64,000 nt of DNA, taken from Salvelinus alpinus (lineage: Eukaryota > Chordata > Actinopteri > Salmoniformes > Salmonidae). The notes under the pieces are model-generated. The model worked only from the letters and a program-made list of their open reading frames with translations, ran no database searches and was not told the DNA's origin. Shown here in pieces: positions 11,201-23,262 of this stretch (positions are counted from its first letter, which is position 1; each line of letters starts with the position of its first letter). Location: positions 1,688,663 through 1,752,662 of the forward strand of contig NC_092089.1 of assembly GCF_045679555.1 (NCBI RefSeq), read 5' to 3'. Position numbers and translations under genes: made by a program.

Positions 11201-13602
11201 GTGTGTACAGCATGTCTTTGGCCTCCTTGGCAGGGATCATAGCAAAGTCCTCCACCTGCTTCTGCTCCAGGTGACGTTTCCTTAGCAACAGACGGAAGAT
11301 CCTAGCCGACCGCGAGCCAAACCTGACAATGGGAAAGGTTGAATGAATGACACCCTACAAGCTATGTAGCCACCGTGGGCAGAGACATAAACAGAGTAAA
11401 TGGACACAGACCAACTCTGACAAACACAGACACACCAACCTCTCCTGTACCACAGACTCCAGTGTAGCTCTCGCCAGGTTGGCCAGGGCTCTTTGGAGAT
11501 CTGAGTGGTCAGTCAAGAAACGACCACTTACAACTGTATCATGAAATACTGGAAATGACCTATTATACAATAGTGTGTGGATGAGAAACTCAAACAGGTT
11601 TCATCAGGGTTGTAAAAGGATACTGACCACGTACATTCCTCCTCCACTGTCACCTGATTTCCCCACAAACTCCATCTGAGGAACAGAGGGAGGGAGAAAC
11701 ATCAGTTTACCAGCCCCCTAGGCACTGATCCAAGGTCAGTTCTGCAATTGATCTCCCAATGGTTAAGATTGGGATATGGGGAGGGGAATCTGATCCTAGA
11801 TCTGCTCCTACCGGGTCATCCACCAGAAGGGAGAGGTACTGGTCCAGGATTGGTCTGCTGATGCTGTAGTTGGGCGGGAGGGAGCGGAAGATCTCATTGG
11901 CTGAGAGGGGCTGAGTGTAGGCGGCGGTCTGTGTGGTGGTGACCTCACTCATCCTCAACATAGTCCTCACAATCTCACTACTGGTCTGTGGGGGTGGGGG
12001 GGGGGGGGAAGAGAGAGCGGTCTTTTTCACTCAGGCCCCCCTTCCAGCATTGGGGAACATCCCACATGACACATCTATTGATATGGGCACAAGCACTGTT
12101 CATGATACAAACTGTTCACACCCGTCTTGTTGGTGGAGAAAACATCTTGTAGGTTTAAAGCTTTCCTGCAATTCTACACATTTTGTCTTGAAGTGCAGAG
12201 AAAATGTTGCCATTTATTTTTTATTTAACTAGGCCACACCACGCCCTCCCTGCTAACCCCTCAGTTTGGGAATCACTGACTTAGACCAGGAGAGATTTAA
12301 TGGGGGTGGTCTACAAGCATACGGAGGTGGTCTGTAGGGGTCTGTGACACTGACCTGGTCCAGTTTGCTGGCCACAGCACTAATGATGGCCTGGTCTCTG
12401 AAGTGCTGATGGAACCTCTCAAAGTTCACCTGCCAGTAGATCCCCTCATCACCACACGACTGGAAAGAGAGGGAGGGGATAGAAAGAGGCACAAGTCATT
12501 CAAAACGGTTCCATTCCTTATTGAGAGGAGTAAAAGAAAAACAGAACAAGGTCCTCTGATTCTCTATTACAGCCCATTATCTCTGTGTCAAGGGTAGAGG
12601 GTCTGACCTCGGAGTCCATCTTGGCTTTCTTCCCTCCTCTCTGCTCCTCACTGTCGTCACTGGAGCGTCTGCGCTTCCCGCGACCTGCCCCACAAACACA
12701 ACAAGCGAGTGTATAGCAAGTATTTACTGAATTACATATAGCAGGAGGTTTACATGTGGGTATGCACACAGGTGAAAAGGTACTACGTGTTATATGAGAC
12801 AAAGTGTTTGCGGTACCTATGAGTGTAACATGGGGCAGCTTGTAGCAGTCAGGGTTGCTCTCTGCTGTTGGGGGGGCAGTGGAGGCGGAGGCGGCAGGGG
12901 TGCCGGGGGTCGCCGGGTTAGTGGAGGTGGCTGCAGTTCCCATCTCGGCCACCGGAGGACAGCGCTGCAGGAAGTGAGTCTCTACCAGCTTAGAGAAGGC
13001 TGAGACCACCTCACTGTACTCCATACTATGACCCTCTACAGAGAGAAAAATAATGAGGACAGAAGGAGAAGAAAATATAGAATAATCATACATCTTGTAA
13101 TCGCTCTCTCACACACCCTCCATGTTATGAGTGAGTCGGTCAGCTACAGTCTTGACCGTGTTGCTCATGGTCATATGGCCTCGTTGTAGGACCTCCTCCA
13201 CGATGAGTTCTCCTGTGTCTCCATACAGGGTCTTAGCTGTGTAGATGTACCGCGGGTACCGCAGAACCCTTAGAACCCGCTCACAGCTGGCCCGGTACTC
13301 CACTGGGCTCCCGGGGCCTCGCCGGCCCGACCCGAACTCACAAGCACCGTGCTGTACCAACACACACAGAGACTTCTTCACCTGCAGAAGAGACAGGGTC
13401 ACCACCTAGGTTGAACAATATGTTTTATGTGTGTGTTTGCTTGTTTGTGTAGTACCAGGTCCAGTGGTGTGTTGGTCTCATTGGCGATGGTCCTGAGGTT
13501 CTGTGCCCCTCCTCTGAGCAGGTGAGTGCCTATCCTCTCCACCACCTCTCCAAAGTGCTCCTGTAGCAGCAGGCCACACAGCCGCACCTCCTGGGCAGTC
13601 AT
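8232..13602 (-). CDS. polr3c: RNA polymerase III subunit RPC3 (POLR3C), complete
   Basis: This is a subunit of the nuclear Pol III subcomplex that helps open promoters and start transcription of tRNA, 5S and other small RNA genes. Thirteen coding exons on the - strand: 13602-13456 (ATG), 13381-13117, 13035-12817, 12684-12608, 12459-12355, 11985-11812, 11675-11624, 11500-11440, 11322-11172, 11099-10998, 9265-9216, 9012-8863 and 8310-8232 (stop). They sum to 1632 nt, a 543-residue protein (human about 534), with phase kept at every junction. Recognisable stretches include LRYPRYIYTAKTLYGDTGEL, KRRRSSDDSEEQRGGKK (basic linker), EFVGKSGDSGGGMYV, QKQVEDFAMIPAKEAKDM and the C-terminal EEMITAPERQQLEAL. 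The start is the first in-frame ATG of the exon and matches the family N terminus. It is transcribed divergently from rnf115. The 11624 junction uses a gtatcc donor chosen because it restores VVNLQRALANLA. Confidence 0.96.
8398..8437 (-). repeat. Diverged copy of a polr3c exon end and donor site
   Basis: About 40 bp here match 8860-8900, the 3' end of polr3c exon 12 (encoding LEALRHHINK) plus its gtact donor, with a handful of changes. The copy lies about 460 bp into the following intron. It is separated from the exon by a LINE fragment and a 17-bp tandem repeat. A (TA)n run follows at about 8438-8460. Confidence 0.8.
8484..8752 (+). mobile_element. Non-LTR retrotransposon fragment (ORF2 C terminus)
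   Basis: An open frame carries the motif order CITAWYSNC, DRKALQRVVRTAQ, RRCQRKALKIVKD and LLPHGKRYRS. I recognise this as the C-terminal tail of a fish LINE ORF2. It is 5'-truncated, contains no reverse transcriptase, and lies inside the last polr3c intron. Confidence 0.75.
8752..8855 (+). repeat. 17-bp tandem repeat, 6 copies
   Basis: The unit taattaaggtgcagtgg repeats about six times and runs to within 8 bp of the exon 12 donor site (8861-8862). Read on the - strand, it occupies the very start of the intron. Confidence 0.95.
9855..10722 (+). mobile_element. Tc1-like transposon, internally deleted
   Basis: Inverted ends include ttattaggtacacc (9864-9877) and its complement (10705-10718). 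The + strand encodes decayed transposase, starting near 9993 with a motif like MGKASDLSDFE and ending near 10710 with MPRRIQAVLEAKGG. At about 870 bp it is short for the family, and the central catalytic region is largely missing. It lies in the polr3c intron between 9265 and 10998. A diverged interspersed repeat occupies 9275-9590 and a fragment of the 3204-type repeat 9625-9735. Confidence 0.8.
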
Positions 13603-14007
13603 CTGCTGAAACAGGAGGAACCGGGGAACAGGTCAACAACACGTTTTTGGACTGTTCATCGAAATTTACTTATGCTGAGCAGTATGATGACACTAACAAC
13701 CGGTAACCAAATCACGGCTTTTCAACAACGTTAACTAACAACTTTAATTTTATAACTTAACTGCCATGCTCACAAACCTTTGCAAAACACCCTTTTCAGA
13801 TCATGAAATGAGTTTCGAGAGAATCCTCGCAAAACAACTTCAGAATCCCAAACACATGTGATTGCCAGCGCCACAACACAACGAATTTCCGCCCTCACAG
13901 GTAAGCTTATTTTCCCAAAGAGTTGCGCATTGCATGAAGGGATGTTGGCGGACCACCCTCTTTGGTATGCAGGAGGACCGACGTCACTGTTTGCTATTCT
14001 GGGGAAG
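13603..14007. promoter_or_regulatory. Divergent promoter of polr3c and rnf115
   Basis: The two start codons are 405 bp apart on opposite strands, with no repeat between them. A CRE-like ccgacgtcactg is at 13978-13989, close to the rnf115 start codon. No TATA box was evident. The head-to-head pair is also found in mammals, from memory, which supports a shared promoter. Confidence 0.65.
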
Positions 14008-17000
14008 ATGGCGGAAGCTGCGGCGGTTCCCCCGCATCGGTTCTTCTGTCATTGTTGTAAGGGAGAAGTAAGCCCCAAGCTCCCGGTAAGTCAGTCGTTT
14101 CACCGTGTCCCGATCATGGCTGTTCAATGCAGGTCTTGTTCTTTTCCGTCGGTTGACAACCGAATCCAGCAAATAGCAGTAGTTGTTTAACTAGCTAGCT
14201 GCTAACTGTAGACGGCTAGCCAGTAGGGCCCTCGGCACTGGCTCTAGCTAGCAAACAAACAATGTTGATGTTTGTTGTTGCTCGCTTTAACAATAGGATT
14301 TGTCAACTAATTTCTTTAACAAAGACATTATAACGTAACTCGGCCAGTCTGGCTACTCCTTGTCCTACTAAAGCAGAGGGAATACGGGGGTTTCCTTGGC
14401 CTGGGACGCGTTCAGCAGGACACAACGGTTTGGCACGTTCAGATAGAAAATATTATGTAGAACAATACATCATGTAGGCTCTATTTACGCATTCTATCTG
14501 CAACGTTCGTGAACGTTTGGCAACTGAATGTGGCACAGTTAAGTTTCACAATCAAACTGAAAGTAAAATGTAGAAAGACATTGCACAATATTTTGACTGC
14601 TTGACCCTAATTATTTAACTACATTAATCCGTATTGACTGCGTTCATTCTAGAAGAGAAGTTATGACACTTAACGTTTTGCATTTAGCTAGCTAGTCGTG
14701 TAGCTATCTGTTTGTAATTGACTCGCAGTCTCTGGTAGTCAGTCAATGTGTCAGTAAGTCACTCAGTCTGCTTGTCTAAACCAACGTTAGCTAGGATACA
14801 TTTTTGTATGTTAGGCTGGTCAGTGAGAGGCAGACTGGTAATCCCCTGTTTATTCCCTTCCTGCCATTGAAGCTAAATCTGGGAGGAGGCTGAAGTAGGC
14901 CTAGACACTGACATGGACCTAAGGCCAGTTTTGGGATGTCCCTCTTATTGGGAAATAGATCTGTGCCTATGGGTCCGATCCATCTAGCCCAGGGTTTCCC
15001 AAACTCGGTCCTGCCCCCCCCCCCCCCCAATCATCATGATTGGGCTCCAGAGTGATGCAGCGGTCTAAGGCACTGCATCTCAGTGCTAGAGGCGTCACCA
15101 CAGACCCTGGTTTGATTCCAGGCTGTATTACAACCGGCCATGATTGGGAGTCCCATTGGGCCAGTGTAGTACGGGTTAGGGTTTGGCCGGGGTAGGCCGT
15201 CATTGTAAATAAGAATTTGTTAACTGACTTGCCTAGTTAAATAAAAGCTTTGATTATTTGAATCAGCTGTGAAGCGCTAAGGCAAGAAACTAAACTTGTA
15301 CTGGGGATGGGGGTGAATTTGGTAAACCCTGATCTAGCCTACCCACAGGCTAACTCTGCCTGCTGGTCTCACTGTGTCACACTCTGTCTCTTTGTGCTGC
15401 TGAGGCATGTTTCAGCCATGCCCACTCACTGACTGCATATAAGCAGTTCATCTGTCTCACCTCCCCAAGACATCGACTGAAAGAGAGAGGGTGCATGCCT
15501 CAAAAATACATGGCAGAACCCTGTGCTTGTCTGTCTGAAGCCTTATTTCAGGCATAGTATCTGTATGTTTTCACCAGATGACAATGGCTGAGGCATAGCC
15601 TAAGCCTACACACAATATTGCATACAGCAATACAGGTTTTGAACAATTTTGGAATGAGGTTCACTTCAAGTTCAAGTGTCCTTTTGTTTTGTGGAATAAA
15701 GAACATGTCTGTGTCATAGGCCTAATCCCATTGTGAGTGAACTCAACACTGGTGCCAGGGAAGAATACTTCTCGATGACAACTTCCACTTTACATGTTGT
15801 ATGTTCCTGCTTAATGCTATGTTCAAACAGGCTATATCCTGACTCTGCCACAGATCTCTACTAGACATTTCCTCATTCTACAGACAGAAACCCCTGCATA
15901 GCCGCCTCTGCAGCCCTATATAGAACACGGTGTGACCCATGTACTCTCTGAGTGTGTGGTATTGTGTGTTTTTGCAGGAGTACATCTGTCCCAGGTGTGA
16001 GTCTGGCTTTATAGAGGAGGTAACAGAAGATTCCAGGTGAGAATATCTTGTTTCTTATGTCTGTAGCTTTAATGAATCTACCAGATATAGGCTAGGCAGA
16101 GTGAATGGAAGGTGGTGGAGAATGACTGTGTATAGATGTTGGATGTTACTAATGCTGTGTTCTGTGTGCTGTTTCCCTCAGTCTGCTAGAGGGTGGCGCT
16201 AACGGGACAGATGACACAGCCACACAGTTTGCAGAGGTATGATATGCACTGTGGCCTGGAGGATACAGGGGTGGGGGGGGATGCAAATGTCTACTGTGAT
16301 CTCATCTGTACTAAATGTACCTTTGTGATCCCATCTTTCTTTCACATGCTTTCTCTATCTTTCTCTCCCTTCCACTGTCCCTCTCTCCATTCCCCCTCCT
16401 CCCACTCTCCCTTTCACCCTCACCCCTCATTTCTCTCTCAGCAGCTGTGGCACCTGTTGTTTGTAGAGAGGCCTTTCACAGTGGATGGTGACAGTCCAGA
16501 CTCAGAGCCCCGGGTCCCTGGTGGAGGGGTTGGGGTAGGAGCAGGGGGGTTAGGTCTGGGGGGGCTGGGAGGGCTAGGAGGCCTGGGAGGAGGTCCTATC
16601 GGAGGGTCAGTTCCTGCTGGGTTAGGAGGACCCCTGGGGGGTCCTCTGGGAGGGGGGGAACACTGGGGGCCCGGTCGCCCCCCTCGCCTGCACAGTCAGC
16701 GGAGGTACCGCTCCAGAGGGAGCAGCAGACCTGACCGCTCGCCTGCCGTAGAGGGGTGAGACTCCTCTCCTTACGATGCCATGTTGATATTCATATGGCT
16801 GTTTTGATCAGTCAGGATTTGCAGGTTCTAAATGTAGTCTTTTTTTTAGTTTTCAATGTTCTGCTGATCTCATTCCTGACTGATGCGTGTGCCTTCTCTC
16901 TCTGTAGGATAGTACAACAGTTTCTGGCTGGTCTATTTGCCAACTCTGGAGTTCCTGGCCAACCTCCCCTCTCTTGGTAAGAACCTTCTTACTGCCATGT

Positions 17001-20000
17001 AAGCAGTGGTTATACATTATGTAAGTCCACAGTTTGACTTACACACTTTCTCTTGTGGATTCCTTACAAATAGTGAGGTGGATCAACATGAATATTTGAA
17101 TGTCCCCTGACTTGTTATGGGTGTGCCTCAGCCAGCACCCCTGGGACCCTGTCATTTAAACCTAGACTAAATCACAACACATATTGTTGCTGTTCATCAT
17201 GTGTGAAACAGGATATTTCCTGAATGTTTCATCTTTAACTGTAATTGACCTCCTCTCTCTGTGTGTTAGGACGGGGATGCTACACTCTAACCCAGGGGAC
17301 TATGCTTGGGGACAGGGGGGACTGGACGCAGTCATCACACAGGTACGCACGCACAAACCCCATTCACATGATTTGGTATGTATGGCCACTAAGCAACTAT
17401 TACTTCATACTACGTAGAATGCTATATGGATGTTGGTAGACCCAGAATGCTAATGAAGGTTTAGCCGTTCTCTTGTTATTTTCTCTCTATCTTTTCCAGG
17501 GTGTTTCTGATGGTTTTACTCTTTTGTTGTATCATGCTAGGTTAGCACACAGCTTACAGCACAAAGGTGGATTGTAAAGCTGTTCTTATAGTTCCTGCAG
17601 CAACCATTGTGATGTATGTTCTCTGTCTACCTGTGTGTAGTTGTTAGGTCAGTTTGAGAACACGGGCCCTCCTCCTGCAGAGAAAGAGAAGATCTCCTCC
17701 ATTCCTACAGTCAACGTGTCTCAGGATCAAGCAGGTCAGTCCTTTACCTCCTCTCCAGTCTCTCCATAGTGCCGTGGCCTATACACTACCAATCAAAAGT
17801 TTGGACACGCTTATTCATTCAAGGGTTTTTCTTTATTTTTACAATTTTATACATTGTAGAAAAATTGTGAAAACATAAAACTATGAAATAACACTTTTTT
17901 TGTTGTAACCAAAAAAGTGTTAAACAAATCAAAAAATATATTTTAAGTTTTAGATTCTAAGATTCTAAGCCACCCTTTGCCTTGCACACACAGCTTTGCA
18001 CAGTCTTGGCATTCTCTCAACCAGCTTTACCTGGAATGCTTTTCCAACAATCTTGAGTTCCCACATATGCTGAGCACTTGTTGGCTGATTTTCCTTCGCT
18101 CTGCGGTCCAACTCATCCCAAACCATCTCAATTGGGTTGAGGTTGGGTGATTGTGCTCCCAAGTGGCGCAACGGTCTAAGGCACTGCATCTCAGTGCAAG
18201 AGGCGTCACTACAGTCCCCGGTTCGAATCCAGGCTGAATCACATCCGGCTGTGATTGGGATTCCCATAGGGCGGTGCACAATTGGCCCTGCGTCGCCCGT
18301 CATTGTAAAATAAGAATTTGTTCTTAACTTCTCTGGGATAGGTGGGACAGTAGCGGCAAAATCCAGAAAAAATGTAGCGTGCCAAATTCAAATATATTAC
18401 TATAAAAATCAATCTTTCATGAAATCACACACGAAAGACACCAAATTAAAGCTACACATGTTGTGAATCCGGCCAACATGTCTGATTTCAAAAAGTATTT
18501 ACAGGGAAAGCACACCAAACAATTATGTTAGCTCAGTACATAGCCACAGAAAAACACAGCCATTTTCCCAGCAAAAGATAGTAGTCACAAAAAACAGAAA
18601 TAGAGATAAAAGTAATCACTAACCTTTGATGATCTTCATCAGATGACACTCATAGGACATCATGTTACACAATACATTTATGTTTTGTTCGATAATGTGC
18701 ATATTTATATCCACAAACCTTGGTTTACATTGGCGCCATGTTCAGAAATGCCTCCAAAATATCCGGAGTAATTGCAGAGAGCCACGTCAAATAACAGAAA
18801 TACTCATCATAAACTTTGATGAAAGATACATGTTTTACACAGAATTAAAGATACACTTGTTCTTAATGCAACCGCTGTGTCAGATTTAAAAAAAACTTTA
18901 CGTAAAAAGCACACCATGCAATAATCTGAGACGGCGCTCAGATTTAACAACATTTCTCCGCCATGTTGGAGTCAACAGAAATACGAAATTACATCATAAA
19001 TATTCCCTTACCTTTGATTATGTTCATCAGAATGCACTGCCAGGAATCCTAGTTCCACAATAAATCGTTGTTTTGTTCGATAATGTCCACTACTTATGTC
19101 CAATTAGCTACTTTTGCTAGCATGTGTAGTACACGTGTCCAAACCCTCGCGCAGATGCAGGCAAATGTCGGACGAAAACTTCAAAAAGTTATATTACAAG
19201 TCGAATAAACTGGTCAAACTTAGTAGAGAATCAATCTTCAGGATGTTGTTATTATTTATATCCAATAAGGTTCCAACCGGAGAATTATTTTCAGTCTCTA
19301 TAAGTAATGGAGCGCATGGCGATATCATGAGGAATGCGCGTGACCAAGAACTGGCAATCTGCCAGACCACTGACTCAAACACCTCCCATCCGGTCCCACA
19401 TTCCAGTATAGGCTTCATTCAGCGTTCTACAGACTGTTGACATCTAGTGGAAGGTGTAGGAAGTGCAAACAGATCCATATATTACAGGGAATTGAATAGG
19501 TGATGAGTTTAACAATGACCAGTCTCAGAATTCTCACTTCCTGTTTGGATTTTTTCTCAGGTTTTTGCCTGCCATATGAGTTCTGTTATACTCACAGACA
19601 TCATTCAAACAGTTTTAGAAACTTCAGAGTGTTTTATATCCAATAGTAATAATAATATGCATATATTAGTATCTGGGACAGAGTAGGAGGCAGTTCACTA
19701 TGGGCACGCAATTCATCCAAAAGTGAAAATGCTGCCCCCTATATCAAAGAAGTTAACTGACTTGCCTAGTTAAATAAAAAATAATTGTGGAGGCCAGGTC
19801 ATCTGATGCAGCCCTCCATCACTCCTTCTTGATCAAATAGCCCTTACACAGCCTGGGGGTGTGTTGGGTCATTGTCCTGTTGAAAAACAAATGATAGTAC
19901 CACTAAGCCCAAACCAGATGGGATGGCATATCGCTGTAGAATGCTGTGGTAGCCATGCTGGTTAAGTGTGCCTTGAATTCTAAATAAATCACAGACAGTG

Positions 20001-22684
20001 TCACCAGCAGAGCACCATCACACCTCCATGATTCACGGCGGGAACCACAAATGCTGAGATTATCCGTTCACCTACTCAGCGTCTCACAAAGACACGGCGG
20101 TTGGATACAAAAAATCGAATTTGTCCATTGCTCATGTTTCTTGGCCCAAGCAAGTCTCTTCTTCTTACTGTTGTCCTTTAGGAGTGTTTTCTTTTGCAGC
20201 AATTCGACCATGAAGGCCTGATTCACGCAGTCTCCTCTGAACAGTTGATGTTGAGATGTGTCTGTTACTTGAACTCTGAAGCGTTTATTTGGGCTGCAAT
20301 CTGAGGTGCAGTTAACTCTAATGAATTTATCCTCTGCAGCAGAGGTAACTCTGGGTCTTCCTTTCCTATCAAATTACATTTTATTGGTCACATACACATG
20401 GTTAGCAGATGTTATTGTGAGTGTAGCGAAATGCTTGTGCTTCTAGTTCTGACAGTGCAGCAATATCTAACAAGTAATCTAACAATTTCAACAACTACCT
20501 AATATACACACATCTAAGTAAAGGAATGGAATAAGAATTTATACATATAAATATATGGATGAGCGATGACAGAGCGCCATAGGCAAGATGCAATAGATGG
20601 TATAAAATACAGTATATACATATGATATGAGTGAGGCAAGATATGTAAACATTATTAAAGTGGCATTATGGCAGTCCTCATCAGAGCCAGTTTCATCACA
20701 GCGCTTGATGGTTTTTGCGACTGCACTTGACGAAACTTTCAAAGTTCTTGAAATGTTCCGGATTGACTGAACTTCATGTCTTAAAGTAATGATGGACTGT
20801 CGTTTCTCTCTGCTTATTTCAGCTTTTCTTGCCATACTATGGACTTGGTCTTTTACCAAATAGGGCCATCTTCTGTATACCACCCCTACCTTGTCACAAC
20901 ACAACTGATTGTCTCAAAGCATTATTAAGAAGGAAATAAATTCCACAAATTAACTTTTAACAAGGCATACCTGTTAATTGAAATGCATTCCAGGTGACTA
21001 CCTAATGAAGCTGGTTAAGAGTGTGCAAAGCTGTCATCAAGACAAAGGGTGGCTACTTTGAAGAATCTCATATAAAATATATTTTGATTTAACACTTTTT
21101 TTGTTACTACATGATTCCATATGTGTTATTTCATAGTTTTGATGTCTTCACTATTATTCTACAATGTAGACAATTGTAAAGATAAAGGAAAAACCCTTGA
21201 ATGAGTAGATGTGTCTATACTTTGGACTGGTACTGTAAATAAACTATATCTGTGCTGCTGACAGCTGACTCATTGGGGTAAATGAGGACTCCTCTCTCTC
21301 TCTCTAGCTGCTGTCTCCTGTCCTCGTCTTTCTCACACATACACATATCTGTCCGCTGTTTCACTCTCTCTCTTCCTCTCTCTCGGTCTCACTCTGTCTC
21401 TCTCTTTTGGTCTGTCTCTCTCTGTCCCCCCTGGCCCAGGGCCCACATAGCTGTTGTCTCACTCTCCCTCTCTGGCCCAGGGCCCATATAGCTGTTGTCT
21501 CACTCTCCCTCTCTGTCTGTCTCTCTCTGTCCCCCCTGGCTCAGGGCCCACATAGCTGTTGTCTCTCTGTCTCCCCTGGCCCAGGGCCCACATAGCTGTT
21601 GTCTCCCTCTCTGTCCCCCCTGGCTCAGGGCCCACATAGCTGTTGTCTCTGTCTCTCTCTGGCTCAGGGCCCACATAGCTGTTGTCTCTCTGTCTCTCTC
21701 TGTCCCCCCTGGCTCAGGGCCCACATAGCTGTTGTCTCTGTCTCCCCTGGCTCAGGGCCCACATAGCTGTTGTCTCTCTGTCTCTCTCTGTCCCCCCTGG
21801 CTCAGGGCCCACATAGCTGTTGTCTCTCTCTCCCTCTCTGTCTCCCCTGGCTCAGGGCCCACATAGCTGTTGTCTCTCTGTCTCTCTCTGTCCCCCCTGG
21901 CTCAGGGCCCACATAGCTTCTGTCTCCCCTGGTTCAGGGCCCACATAGCTGTTGTCTCTGTCTCCCCTGGCTCAGGGCCCACATAGCTTCTGTCTCCCCT
22001 GGCTCAGGGCCCACATAGCTGTTGTCTTACTGTCTCTTGTCATTAAGAGTGCTACTTATTCCTCTGAAATCATCTCAACCAGCCACTCAGTAATTTGGCA
22101 TCAGATGTTAGGCTTCAGTTATTTTAATGTCTGGTAGGCCGTCATTGTAAATAAGAATTTGTTGTTAATTGACTTGCCTGGTTAAATAAAGGTTAAACAC
22201 AAACATCTAATGTAACCCCTGCTTCATCATCCCTTCAGTCTTCCCATCTCTCCCCCGTTCTCTGTATACTGTAATATGGAGTATTTTACCTGCATGTAAG
22301 ATAGTTCTGTATGATCATTTATAACAGGAATGTAATACTAGATAATAAAAAAGGTGTGTGTGTGTCTCTCCAGACTGCAGTATGGAGTGTCCGGTGTGCA
22401 AGGAGGACTTTGCAGTGGGAGAGCCCGTCAGACAGCTACCCTGCAACCACTTCTTCCACTCAGACTGTATAGTACCCTGGCTGGAAATGGTGAGGAGGAG
22501 GGTGGGGTAATATTTAGTAGGAGGAATGTTTGTAACTGATTTTCTCCTCTCTCTCTTTCTGCAGCACGATACGTGTCCTGTGTGTAGGAAGGGGTTGAAT
22601 GGAGAAGACAGCAACACCCAGAACCCCCCAGAATCCCCCTCTCTAAACACGGACCCCCGCACACAGGAGAGATGGTCCTTCTGA
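14008..22684 (+). CDS. rnf115: E3 ubiquitin ligase RNF115, complete
   Basis: This RING-H2 ubiquitin ligase acts in membrane-receptor trafficking. Exons are 14008-14085, 15978-16036, 16182-16236, 16442-16755, 16908-16976, 17270-17342, 17641-17734, 22374-22489 and 22565-22684 (TGA). The total is 978 nt, about 325 residues (human about 304). An N-terminal zinc ribbon has pairs C14/C17 and C30/C33. Exon 4 contains [15 protein letters not shown], and exon 6 contains [14 protein letters not shown]. The C-terminal RING-H2 has C253, C256, C271, H273, H276, C279, C290 and C293 in the C3H2C3 pattern, all present. Exon 4 also codes a glycine-rich stretch (about residues 88-138) that I do not recall from the mammalian protein, which accounts for the extra length. 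Its acceptor is a tandem cagcag (16439-16444), so one glutamine may be optional. The paralogue RNF126 is similar, but the polr3c neighbour favours rnf115. The start ATG is preceded by aag and fits the family N terminus. Confidence 0.95.
14990..15331. mobile_element. hAT-type MITE with nested SINE
   Basis: It begins cagggtttcccaaa and ends tttggtaaaccctg. The flanks carry an exact 8-bp target duplication, atctagcc, at 14982-14989 and 15332-15339, as expected for hAT elements. A related MITE is at 50551-50656. A poly-C run (about 15013-15028) and a SINE interrupt it. It lies in rnf115 intron 1. Confidence 0.85.
15029..15252 (+). mobile_element. tRNA-derived SINE
   Basis: The head contains gcagcggtctaaggcactgc and a Pol III B-box-like ggtttgattcc at 15109-15119. 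The tail ends ttgcctagttaaataaaa, the ending I associate with salmonid tRNA-derived SINEs. It is inserted in the MITE at 14990-15331. Confidence 0.85.
18156..19783 (+). mobile_element. tRNA-derived SINE split by a later insertion
   Basis: The SINE head starts ctcccaagtggcgc, with a B-box-like ggttcgaatcc at 18220-18230. The tail resumes at 19753 as ttaactgacttgcctagtta. Target duplications attgtg are at 18150-18155 and 19784-19789, inside the host Tc1 transposase. A further tail-only SINE fragment is at 22133-22197. Confidence 0.88.
18328..19752. mobile_element. piggyBac-like non-autonomous element
   Basis: The 1425-bp insertion is flanked on both sides by TTAA (18324-18327 and 19753-19756). 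Its ends are inverted (cttctctg at the left, caaagaag at the right). TTAA target and short inverted ends are the piggyBac signature. No transposase was found, so it is non-autonomous. A diverged relative of the same repeat appears at about 46925-47224. Confidence 0.8.
20367..20645 (-). mobile_element. LINE 3'-end fragment
   Basis: Read on the - strand, it ends with the common fish LINE tail that includes accaataaaatgtaatttga and an upstream segment with agcatttcgctacactcaca. It interrupts the transposase of the host Tc1 element. Relatives of this tail occur at about 31640-31860, 46765-46925 and 48190-48600. Confidence 0.65.
21430..22030 (+). repeat. Minisatellite in rnf115 intron 7
   Basis: About 14 irregular units share ggcccacatagctgttgtct, separated by variable (TCTG/TCTC)n spacers and tgtcccccctggctcag. 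The array ends about 340 bp before the RING exon at 22374. Confidence 0.93.
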
Positions 22685-22854
22685 AATACACCTCCCCCTC
22701 ATCGCCTTATCGCACCTCTCCTCTGACCTCCTTTTAATCTCTCCATCTCATCCGTCCTTCATTCCACTTTTTTGACCCTCATCCCCCTCTTCTCTACGAA
22801 TTACTGCACACGGGAGATAAGGACTTTCTGAAGGATATACCTCCTTCATTCCTC

Positions 22855-23262
22855 CGTGTCATCCCTTCATCTCTGCCTCATTCCTCCGTGTCATCCCTTC
22901 ATCTCTGCCTCATTCCTCCGTGTCATCCCTTCATCTCTGCCTCATTCCTCCGTGTCATTCCTTCATCTCTGCCTCATTCCTCCGTGTCATCCCTTCATCT
23001 CTGCCTCATTCCTCCGTGTCATCCCTTCATCTCTGCCTCATTCCTCCGTGTCATCCCTTCATCTCTGCCTCATTCCTCCGTGTCATCCCTTCATCTCTGC
23101 CTCATTCCTCCGTGTCATCCCTTCATCTCTGCCTCATTCCTCCGTGTCATCTCTGCCTCATTCCTCCGTGTCATCTCTGCCTCATTCCTCCGTGTCATCT
23201 CTGCCTCATTCCTCCGTGTCATCTCTGCCTCATTCCTCCGTGTCATCCCTTCATCTCACTCC
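22855..23262 (+). repeat. 32-bp minisatellite in rnf115 3' UTR
   Basis: About eleven 32-bp units (tcctccgtgtcatcccttca plus tctgcctcat) are followed by shortened 24-bp units lacking cccttcat. They start about 170 bp after the rnf115 stop, so they are probably in the mature mRNA. The resulting long open frames on the + strand are repeat artefacts. Confidence 0.93.

Larger units (their letters stand above)
17783..21237 (-). mobile_element. Tc1-like transposon swollen by nested insertions
   Basis: The outer ends are inverted: tacactaccaatcaaaagtt at 17780 onward and its diverged complement ending at 21237. Transposase is on the - strand. The N-terminal helix-turn-helix part ([18 protein letters not shown]) is at 20850-20690, and C-terminal pieces are at about 19920-19790 and 18150-17960. 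Three later elements sit inside it: a SINE (18156-19783), a piggyBac-like element within that SINE (18328-19752) and a LINE 3' end (about 20367-20645). It occupies most of rnf115 intron 7. Confidence 0.88.

Noticed and set aside
15029-15252. Genuine tRNA genes at the SINE heads (15029, 18156, 28480)
   Set aside because: They have B-box-like sequence but no complete cloverleaf, and are followed by SINE bodies and tails, so they are tRNA-derived SINEs.
21459-21728. Open frames on both strands over the rnf115 intron 7 minisatellite
   Set aside because: Low-complexity repeat translations with no start or splice support.
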